DNA from: Clostridia bacterium
GTDB taxonomy: Bacteria; Bacillota; Clostridia; Christensenellales; Borkfalkiaceae
NCBI GenBank assembly: GCA_029071285.1
Contig: JAIEAS010000159.1
Location: 1-5,489, forward strand
Reading direction: 5' to 3'
DNA: 5,489 nucleotides
The notes under the pieces are model-generated. The model was not told the DNA's origin. It saw nothing but the letters and a program-made list of their open reading frames with translations, and made no database searches. This document shows positions 1 through 5,467 of the stretch, piece by piece (positions within the stretch are counted from its first letter, which is position 1; the number at the start of each line of letters is the position of its first letter). The position numbers were made by a program, and so were the translations under genes.

Positions 1-173
1 GTCATTTATAGTGAATCGCTGCGTAACCGAGAAATTTTTATATATTTTTACGCCATAATGCAACAATAAGCCGCCCGAGCCAAAAGGCTCGGGCGGCGTC
101 GGTTTAAGTTTGATTAGTGATTAGTCAATCAAGTACGGAAGTAATTAAGATATGCGATTAAACGGAACGTTTA
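1..173. other. Noncoding region downstream of the surface protein gene
   Basis: Apart from the hairpin at 70-97, this stretch is AT-rich and contains no supported gene. It includes a tandem GATTAGT pair (112-118, 119-125) inside a weak TTGATT/AATCAA inverted repeat (110-115 with 127-132). The AT-rich part at about 32-52 has no promoter I can place convincingly on either strand. Confidence 0.6.
70..97 (-). terminator. Probable transcription terminator of the surface protein gene
   Basis: A perfect 12-bp stem (GCCGCCCGAGCC, 70-81; GGCTCGGGCGGC, 86-97) encloses a four-base loop. It lies 76 bp past the stop codon. On the minus strand it is followed by TTATTGTTGC, a broken U-tract. Strong pairing and position favour a terminator, and the weak U-tract lowers confidence. 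On the plus strand the stem is followed by GTCGGTTTAAGTTTG, also imperfect, so it might serve a convergent gene beyond the left edge. Confidence 0.7.
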
Positions 174-3100
174 TTACTCAAAGGTATCGTAGAAGCCGTC
201 GCTGTCGAAAATTCTTCCGTCGTCCTCTTCGCGCCTTAACGGTTTATTCTTGGTGGTATCAACCGTCGTCGTGGTGGTAATCACCGCGTCGGAAGGATAC
301 TTCGCTGCGGGTGCTGCCGTTTCCGTCTTCTGCGGAAGCTCGGGAACGGACTGCGTTACCGCAAGCTCGCCGTTAGCCATATTGCGTAACGTTGCCGCAA
401 CGAGCGCACCCATCATATCCATTGAGTTGGGCTGATTGTACGACTGCTGGCTGTAGTCGGGAATACGGTTGTAGTTATGACCGTTGATATGCTCGCGCAT
501 AGCTGCGAGGTCTACGCTGTGGCGCGAGTCGCGGTCTACGTGCGATTCCGCACGCATTGCCGCAAGCTCTATACGCTGTTCGGCGTCATACCTTGCACGT
601 TGCTCTGCTTGCATTGCGTTGAGCTGTGCTTCCATTCTTGCCAAAGCCATATCGTTGCCGCCGCCGTAGTTAGGCATAGGCATACCCATAGGCTGTTGGT
701 AATACTGGGGCATATACTGCGGCTGAGGCATAGGCATCTGCTGGTACATAGGTTGCATAGGCTGCTGTGCATTTTGATTATTCTGCATTGCCTGCAACTG
801 TGCCTGAGTTGCCTTGTTGTCTGCACGCAGTTCAGCCATCTGTTGGCGCATTTCCTTTAGCAGCTCGTTGTCAACGCTCTGCACCTGCTGTACGGGCGTA
901 GGCATTGCCTGAGGGGGTATCTGCTGCTGGGGCTGTGCCATAGCCATACTTGCCATACCCGCGCCCGCAAGTCCTGCTTGCGCTTGAGCGCGTATCTTTT
1001 CAAGCTCGGCTTCCTGCTTTGCCTTTGCAAGCTCGCGTTCCGCTTCGAGTTTTTCGCGTTGTAAGCGACGTTCTTCTTCAAGGCGTTCCTGCTGAAGTCT
1101 GCGCTCTTCCTCGCGGCGCGCTTTTTCTTCCTCTTTGCGAAGTCGCTCTTCTTCCTTGCGCGCTTTGATTTCCTCTTTCTCTTCCTTGGTTTTTCTGCGC
1201 TTTACCGCCACTACTATTATGATAATCAGCAGTATCAAAACCGCCAAAGCTATCAACAACCAAGCCCAGAGAGGCAAGCCCGCATAGCTTGTTGTAAGCG
1301 CGTCTTTGACCTTGCCGAAGAATACCGCCGCGCCGCTCGTGGGCACGGTATAATCTATACCCTTTGAAACCGCGCCGAACTCGTTGTCGCCCGTCTTGAA
1401 CACGATATTCCTCTCGGCGTCGTCGCCGCTGAACACCGCTTCCACCTTAAACGACTTGCCGCTCTTCAGCTCGGGTTCTTCCACAAACTGTCCGTCGCTG
1501 TCATAGTATCTGTATCCCACTTCAAGCGTGCCGCCCGCGATAAAGTCGCGGATATTCTGAGGCAAATTCAGCGTTGCGCCGCTCTTGCCCTTGTTCCACA
1601 TTTTTGCGGTGTCAACCACAAGCGGGGTAATATTCCAGTTATAAGTTGCGATAACGTCGTCGCCCGTAACTTTAACTTCGCTCGCGCGGCTGTATTTAGC
1701 CACCGCCTTCGTTTCGGGATATATCCACTTATAGTTGGTATCGGTAATTGTAAGAGTAGTTACGTAATTTCCCGCGCCGACGTTACGGTCGGAAAGTTTG
1801 CCGTCAACCTTGATTATGTCTTTTCCCGCGGGACCGTAGGTCTTCCAGCTGTCGCCCGAGAGGTAGTCAACAAAGTTCAGCTCTTTGCCGTTGAATGTCA
1901 TTTCGCCGAGGACGGGAAGGGCAATACCCTGCGCCTCAACCGTTACGGTAAATACGTCGGTAGCCAGTATATACTTCTTCGCCGCCGTCGTGCCGAGAAT
2001 AATTTCCACGCAGTACTCGCCCGCATCCTTGGGCAGTTCGTTCGCGGGGAGCTCGTTGTCCGCGTCGGGCTTGGTGCCCTTATAGTATTTAACGGTGAAG
2101 TCCGTAACGTTCATTTTGTCGTCGCCCGTTATCTTAATAACGGTTTTGTCAAAATGGTTGGTGCCGTCATATACCGCGGTAATCGCGGTCGTGCCGTCCT
2201 TGCCGCCTATGGTTGCGGTTGCAAGCTTATTTTTGCTGCCCGTTTCAAAGTTATCCTCCGGCGTTTTTTCCTTGTTGTTCACCTCGTAGTTCGAAGCATA
2301 ATCGGGGTGAATATACGCTTCAACCTTATACTTCTGAACCTTCGTGGGGTCGGCGTCGTCCTTTATATCGTCAAGCGAAACTTCGTTGCCGTCCTTATCG
2401 TAATACTTATAGACGATATAATCTTTAAAGTCGTCGTCAACGTTGACTTGTTTCAGAATAAACGAACCAGTGCCGTTTGCGTTTGAATAAGTTTCCTTCA
2501 CGTTTTTGAAGCTTGTGAAAAGATTTTTCTTCACAATCTTCCAGTCAAGGTTCAGCTTGCTTGCATCGGGCGCGTTGAAGTTAGAAGTGTTGTACTTCAA
2601 GTCCGAAGCCGAAACGGTTGCGGTATAACTGTCAACGTCGTACTCTTCACTGCCCTCGTACAGTTCGTCAAGGGTCAGACCCGAAGGCAGAGTGCTTGCC
2701 TTTATGCGCACGGTTATATAGTTGCCGTCGTTATACTGCGGGGGCTTTTCCGAGTCGTACTCCGTCCACTTCGAGCCGTCCAGCGAATACTCCCACTTTA
2801 CTTTTGACAGGTCGAAAGTTCCCTTTTCGATTTCCCAGTTCAAGGTTAAAGTAACGCCCTTGCCGTCCGCGCTGACGACGATATTGCCGTCGTTTTTGCT
2901 GTTTACAAACTTGCTGTTCGCGTCAAGCATTTTCAGCTTAATAACCGTTTTATAAGTGCCCGTTGCCGACTTGGTTACGTCGCCCGAATAGCTTCCGTCA
3001 AGCGCAACCATATCGGTATAATCGTAGTCGTCATTGCTCAGCACTATCTTCGGTGCATAGGTTATTACGGTGCCGGTAGAGTCAATCGTATAAGCAAGCT

Positions 3101-5108
3101 TGCCGTTCTGCGCCAGAGTTTTTCCGCTTGCCTTGTTGCCCTCGTTATAAGTCCAGAGCAGTACGGAAGGGTCAAAGTCCTTTGATTCCACCGTAAACTT
3201 TTTGGTTGCGGTTTTGCTGTCAACAGAATAGTTTTTGCCGCTGCCAGTACTTTCGTCGGGTTTAACGCCGAACGTATATTTGCCCTTCGCAATATCCGTA
3301 GGCATTTCCACAGTTGCGGTTATTGTTTTTGCAACGGGGTCGTAAACTTCCTTCGTTGCCGAAACGTATTTTTCCGACTCGCCGTCAGCTACATAATAAT
3401 AGTTTAAAGTTACTTTACTTTCGCTGCCCTCGGTTGCGTGTGCTTCAAGCACGAAGCCCGAAACAATAATATCAACCGTCGCTTTTTCGCCGCTCGACCA
3501 CTTCCATTCAACTCCGGATTTTTTATCAACGTCAAGCTTGTCGATTTTAAGCTCTGCAGCTTTTATTTTCAGCGAAACGGTACGCGCACCGCCCCAATCG
3601 GAAGTTACCCACGCGGTTGCGCTGAAACTTGCGGTTTTGTCGTCCCAACAGGTATTGCCGTCGTTTACAAGCGTAAACTTCACGTCGTAATCACCAACGT
3701 CGGTTACGCCGAGAGTACCGTCTTTATTATCGGTTACGCCGTCGGGCAAAACGCCGTCTTTGTCCGTATCAATATTTATATAAGTTTTCCAGTCCGCCGC
3801 GGCTAAAACGTTGGGACCCGCGCCTCTTACGTTAAAAGTCTGCTCTTCGCCGTTGTAAGTTTTGCCAGTTGTATCGTTGTTTGCAACCGTCGGCACTTTT
3901 ATAAACTTTGGCAATACGTATAAATCAAGCGTTCTCTCTTCCTCGCCAAGCGTATCCTTCCAGCGCGCGCTTTTCGGTTTAAAATACAGCGAGTACTTTC
4001 CAACCTCGGTAAACGAACACGAATTGCCTGAAATGGGATTTGTTCCGGTCTCGCCGCCGTCGGTCTTTGTATAAAGCGTAGTATCTACACCTTTAATATC
4101 TTTTCTTACAACTTTAATGAGTTCGGTTTTTTCGGTATAGTCCTTTATTGTAAAGTTCTGCGCTTCTCCCGAATAAGTTTTTGAAGGTGCGTCCGAGCTG
4201 GGCACGTTCACTTTTTCATAATTGACTTGGGGCGTTATATTTACTCTGGCATCCAATATATGGCACGCTCCGGTTGCAATGCCAGTACAAGCCATAAACC
4301 CGAAATATTCTTTATACGTTTTGGTTTCGTTAGAGGTATTGTTATAAACAATTTCATCAGTAGAATACTCAGCCGTAAGATCAGGTACACAATTTTCTGT
4401 TTTTGTAGCTGAAGTAGCTACGTCATAATAGGTAAAACCACCGTGATCACTATTATACTCACCGTAAGTATTGGGTTTAAGCACACACGGAACCTTATCC
4501 GTCGGAGTACCGCCGTCAAGCCTCCTTTGTGATTTTGCGTGAGGCACACTGTTAGAAGGATAAAAAGACATTTTTGACGTGTCTTCCGGATTTTTGCCGT
4601 CACTTTCATTGCCCGTGCCGAAGTGATAGAATTCGGCGCTAAAAAGCGAAGTTGCTTTGTCGCCGTCGGCTATTTTTCTCAAATTAATATTAAAAGTATA
4701 TTTAGCGGTAACCTTTGCGCCCGCAGGTACCAATACGTTCATTGAAAATTCAACAAACCCCATATCCATATCTAAAGTAGAGTTGGTATTAGATATTTGA
4801 ATATAAGGAGCAGTTGGATTAGGCGAACACAAAATAGATAAGTTTCCTTTTTCGTTAAAATCGCCGTAAGCAACACTTTCCGGATTTTTTCCGTAAGCTG
4901 CGTTGGCATCAATCCACCCGCCTGTTTCATTGTGTTTCTTTTGGGTAATAGGATCAATAGTTGGATTTATATCCGATTTCGCGTCAGCGGCGTTTGCCGT
5001 TATCGGCTTGCTGTTTTTGGGTAATGCAAAGCTTACGCCTACCGCAAACAACACGGCGCACAGTAACGCAAGTATTACCGTCAATAGATTTCTGTTTTTT
5101 GTTTTCAT
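174..5108 (-). CDS. Large single-pass surface protein with Ig-like repeat ectodomain and long coiled-coil cytoplasmic tail; function unknown
   Basis: I do not recognise a named family for the whole protein. The 1644 residues begin with a signal peptide (about 1-43). An N-terminal domain of unknown type follows (44-300), then Ig-like repeats (310-1260) marked by Y-x-G openings (Y312, Y418, Y980, F1072) and V/A-G-x-Y closings (Y372, Y474, Y1032, Y1115). One hydrophobic helix (1279-1302) is followed by KRRK, so by the positive-inside rule the N-terminal 1250 residues should be outside and the last 342 inside. The tail holds an E/R/K helix (1303-1378), Q/P/M-rich stretches and an acidic-aromatic end. 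The start is supported by an AAGGAG site 5 nt upstream and by the signal peptide beginning at once. The stop is TAA. Repeats of this kind usually occur in adhesins or surface stalks, so an adhesive or sensing role is an inference. The gene has no visible operon partner. Confidence 0.93.
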   Translation of the reverse strand: MKTKNRNLLTVILALLCAVLFAVGVSFALPKNSKPITANAADAKSDINPTIDPITQKKHNETGGWIDANAAYGKNPESVAYGDFNEKGNLSILCSPNPTAPYIQISNTNSTLDMDMGFVEFSMNVLVPAGAKVTAKYTFNINLRKIADGDKATSLFSAEFYHFGTGNESDGKNPEDTSKMSFYPSNSVPHAKSQRRLDGGTPTDKVPCVLKPNTYGEYNSDHGGFTYYDVATSATKTENCVPDLTAEYSTDEIVYNNTSNETKTYKEYFGFMACTGIATGACHILDARVNITPQVNYEKVNVPSSDAPSKTYSGEAQNFTIKDYTEKTELIKVVRKDIKGVDTTLYTKTDGGETGTNPISGNSCSFTEVGKYSLYFKPKSARWKDTLGEEERTLDLYVLPKFIKVPTVANNDTTGKTYNGEEQTFNVRGAGPNVLAAADWKTYINIDTDKDGVLPDGVTDNKDGTLGVTDVGDYDVKFTLVNDGNTCWDDKTASFSATAWVTSDWGGARTVSLKIKAAELKIDKLDVDKKSGVEWKWSSGEKATVDIIVSGFVLEAHATEGSESKVTLNYYYVADGESEKYVSATKEVYDPVAKTITATVEMPTDIAKGKYTFGVKPDESTGSGKNYSVDSKTATKKFTVESKDFDPSVLLWTYNEGNKASGKTLAQNGKLAYTIDSTGTVITYAPKIVLSNDDYDYTDMVALDGSYSGDVTKSATGTYKTVIKLKMLDANSKFVNSKNDGNIVVSADGKGVTLTLNWEIEKGTFDLSKVKWEYSLDGSKWTEYDSEKPPQYNDGNYITVRIKASTLPSGLTLDELYEGSEEYDVDSYTATVSASDLKYNTSNFNAPDASKLNLDWKIVKKNLFTSFKNVKETYSNANGTGSFILKQVNVDDDFKDYIVYKYYDKDGNEVSLDDIKDDADPTKVQKYKVEAYIHPDYASNYEVNNKEKTPEDNFETGSKNKLATATIGGKDGTTAITAVYDGTNHFDKTVIKITGDDKMNVTDFTVKYYKGTKPDADNELPANELPKDAGEYCVEIILGTTAAKKYILATDVFTVTVEAQGIALPVLGEMTFNGKELNFVDYLSGDSWKTYGPAGKDIIKVDGKLSDRNVGAGNYVTTLTITDTNYKWIYPETKAVAKYSRASEVKVTGDDVIATYNWNITPLVVDTAKMWNKGKSGATLNLPQNIRDFIAGGTLEVGYRYYDSDGQFVEEPELKSGKSFKVEAVFSGDDAERNIVFKTGDNEFGAVSKGIDYTVPTSGAAVFFGKVKDALTTSYAGLPLWAWLLIALAVLILLIIIIVVAVKRRKTKEEKEEIKARKEEERLRKEEEKARREEERRLQQERLEEERRLQREKLEAERELAKAKQEAELEKIRAQAQAGLAGAGMASMAMAQPQQQIPPQAMPTPVQQVQSVDNELLKEMRQQMAELRADNKATQAQLQAMQNNQNAQQPMQPMYQQMPMPQPQYMPQYYQQPMGMPMPNYGGGNDMALARMEAQLNAMQAEQRARYDAEQRIELAAMRAESHVDRDSRHSVDLAAMREHINGHNYNRIPDYSQQSYNQPNSMDMMGALVAATLRNMANGELAVTQSVPELPQKTETAAPAAKYPSDAVITTTTTVDTTKNKPLRREEDDGRIFDSDGFYDTFE
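495..572 (-). repeat. Repeated LAAMR helical motif in the cytoplasmic tail (residues 1513-1538)
   Basis: The motif [I/V]-[E/D]-L-A-A-M-R appears twice, at 1513-1519 (IELAAMR) and 1532-1538 (VDLAAMR), exactly 19 residues apart. It continues a helix-prone segment that starts near M1487. A related pair, AQLQAMQ (1436-1442) and AQLNAMQ (1494-1500), lies further upstream in the tail. The duplicated short helices suggest repeated docking or oligomerisation sites. No known domain is recognised. Confidence 0.6.
657..935 (-). repeat. Q/P/M-rich low-complexity stretch in the cytoplasmic tail (residues 1392-1484)
   Basis: Two Q/P/M-rich segments, about 1392-1410 and 1448-1484, flank a short helix-like segment (1413-1444, with MRQQMAELRADN). 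The second is rich in methionine, tyrosine, proline and glutamine (for example QQMPMPQPQYMPQYYQQPMG, 1456-1475) and ends in a triple glycine (1482-1484). Such composition is typically disordered. It acts as a flexible spacer or a weak self-association region in other proteins; that role here is inference. Confidence 0.75.
981..1157 (-). repeat. Coding block for charged helical repeats: three 7-mers then four 11-mers (residues 1318-1376)
   Basis: Just inside the membrane the protein is almost wholly E, R, K, Q, L and A. Three consecutive heptads can be read: KEEERLR (1318-1324), KEEEKAR (1325-1331) and REEERRL (1332-1338). Shifting the frame slightly, four consecutive 11-residue units begin at 1333: EEERRLQQERL, EEERRLQREKL, EAERELAKAKQ and EAELEKIRAQA (to 1376). 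The composition suits either a coiled coil or a stable single alpha helix of the ER/K type. At 0.15 nm per residue the 76-residue charged segment (1303-1378) would span about 11 nm. Helicity is inferred from composition. Confidence 0.75.
1203..1274 (-). other. Single transmembrane helix (residues 1279-1302)
   Basis: Residues 1279-1302 are uninterrupted apolar residues that open with P-L-W-A-W and continue through a run of L, I and V. The basic cluster K1303-R1304-R1305-K1306 follows directly. This gives a type I-like topology: N-terminus outside after signal cleavage, C-terminus in the cytoplasm. In a sortase substrate this helix would be followed by only a few residues. Here 342 follow, so it is a true anchor and not a sorting signal. 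Confidence 0.93.
1734..4181 (-). repeat. Coding block for divergent Ig-like (MBG-like) extracellular repeats, residues about 310-1125
   Basis: The repeats are seen at protein level and are too diverged to align as DNA. Openings are KTYSGEAQ (310-317), KTYNGEEQ (416-423), AVYDGT (Y980) and MTFNGKEL (F1072). Closings of V/A-G-x-Y form fall at Y372, Y474, Y719 (TGTY), Y1032 and Y1115, and several are followed by an aromatic such as W within about 15 residues. Linkers with a W-x-I core recur at W758, W856 and W1158. A second motif, F/V-D-x-S/T followed by W, occurs at W652, W772 and W1171. These features fit the MBG/bacterial Ig-like beta-sandwich repeats known from Bacillota surface proteins. 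The exact family and the domain boundaries are inference. Confidence 0.7.
4980..5108 (-). other. Signal peptide of the large surface protein (residues 1-43)
   Basis: The first residues are basic (K2, K4, R6), followed by a hydrophobic core from about L8 to A28. A secretory signal peptidase site could lie after A28 (S26-F27-A28) or after the A38-N39-A40 or A41-D42-A43 motifs just downstream. The later sites match the style of many Clostridia secreted proteins, in which a short polar stretch follows the core. Which site is used cannot be decided by eye. There is no lipobox: the only early cysteine (C17) lies inside the hydrophobic core. Confidence 0.85.
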
Positions 5109-5113
5109 ACATT

Positions 5114-5120
5114 CTCCTTA
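5114..5120 (-). promoter_or_regulatory. Ribosome binding site of the large surface protein gene
   Basis: On the minus strand TAAGGAG is followed by five bases (AATGT) and then the ATG at 5108-5106. It is a strong match to the Bacillota anti-Shine-Dalgarno sequence. The spacing is at the short end of normal. It fixes the start codon together with the signal peptide. Confidence 0.9.
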
Positions 5121-5134
5121 TATTTAGGGATAAA

Positions 5135-5189
5135 GCGGGCGGCGCGGATTCCACATTCGCACTTGTCCTTTCAGATTTTGCGCCGCCGC
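5135..5189 (-). promoter_or_regulatory. Possible GC-rich stem in the mRNA leader, just upstream of the ribosome binding site
   Basis: GGCGGCGC (5138-5145 on the plus strand) is perfectly complementary to GCGCCGCC (5180-5187). The pairing can extend by two more pairs across a one-base bulge (5135-5136 with 5188-5189). The loop is 34 nt. On the transcript the stem would end about 17 nt before the AAGGAG site and is followed by UUUAU, too short a U-run for a normal terminator. It could tune translation or mRNA stability. It forms only if transcription starts upstream of 5189, which is not established. Confidence 0.4.
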
Positions 5190-5210
5190 TTTTGCTCCCT
5201 TTTTCTTTCA

Positions 5211-5225
5211 TTTGCTTTTAGCAAA
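5211..5225. repeat. Small A/T-rich hairpin TTTGCT-TTT-AGCAAA
   Basis: There is a perfect 6-bp inverted repeat with a three-base loop, about 100 bp upstream of the start codon. It is short and AT-rich and could arise by chance. It might be an operator half-site pair or part of the leader RNA. No adjoining promoter elements could be placed with confidence. Confidence 0.3.
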
Positions 5226-5259
5226 ATCAGATAACGTGGTACGATTTTTTGCCCTTTTT

Positions 5260-5422
5260 GTCATTCCGCCTCTTCGTCATTGCGAACGCAGTGAAGCAAT
5301 CCAGAAGCAAAGCTCTTAAAATGAGCGTACGGTCTGGATTGCCGCGGTCGCGTTGCTCCCTCGCAATGACGCGTGGGGTGCTACGCTTGGTCTTGCTACG
5401 CAAGCAGTTCAGCGCAATGACG
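5260..5422. repeat. Composite palindromic dispersed repeat (GTCATTGCGA...GCAATCC type)
   Basis: CGTCATTGCGA (5275-5285) is complementary to TCGCAATGACG (5361-5371), and GCAATCCAGA (5296-5305) to TCTGGATTGC (5333-5342), so the arms fold into an interrupted hairpin. A further CGCAATGACG lies at 5413-5422 and a partial GTCATT at 5260-5265, which suggests a tandem or decayed second copy. Repeats of this pattern are, to my knowledge, scattered through intergenic DNA of many unrelated bacteria and are often mistaken for small proteins. The outer borders given are approximate. No transposase or target duplication is visible. Confidence 0.75.
5379..5404. repeat. Short direct repeat TGCTACGC and hairpin inside the dispersed repeat region
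   Basis: TGCTACGC occurs at 5379-5386 and 5394-5401, 15 bp apart. The second copy overlaps a 5-bp hairpin, CTTGC-TAC-GCAAG (5392-5404). It lies between two CGCAATGACG copies and is probably an internal part of the composite repeat. Confidence 0.5.
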
Positions 5423-5431
5423 GCGAGTGAT

Positions 5432-5460
5432 TTTTCCAAAAAGTCCCCGTTTTCCAAAAA
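5432..5460. repeat. Direct repeat TTTTCCAAAAA, two copies, 18-bp spacing
   Basis: Identical 11-mers lie at 5432-5442 and 5450-5460, separated by GTCCCCG. Each is nearly palindromic (T-tract, CC, A-tract). Their role is unknown. They may be binding sites, bent DNA, or flank remnants of the neighbouring repeat. Confidence 0.6.
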
Positions 5461-5467
5461 TTCCATT

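Noticed and set aside
1..52. Possible minus-strand promoter (TATAAA near the left edge)
   Set aside because: No -35 element lies at acceptable spacing and the gene it would drive is outside the window.
110..132. GATTAGT tandem pair within a TTGATT/AATCAA inverted repeat
   Set aside because: It is too short and AT-rich to distinguish from chance, and there is no associated gene or promoter.
477..860. 127-residue plus-strand open frame
   Set aside because: It lies wholly antisense to the low-complexity tail of the main gene. Its C/H/L-rich composition is produced by reverse-reading Q/M/A codons, and no start signal is visible.
1332..1346. VPTSG (residues 1255-1259) as a sortase-type LPxTG-like motif
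   Set aside because: It sits about 20 residues before the membrane helix and not next to it, it departs from the consensus, and a 342-residue tail follows the helix.
4984..5211. 75-residue minus-strand open frame overlapping the main start
   Set aside because: It is in a different frame from the signal peptide, lacks a ribosome binding site, and its second half is a shadow of the main coding sequence.
5227..5466. 79-residue minus-strand open frame upstream of the main gene
   Set aside because: Most of it is a translation of the palindromic dispersed repeat. It has no ribosome binding site and its composition is that of the spurious proteins often called on such repeats.
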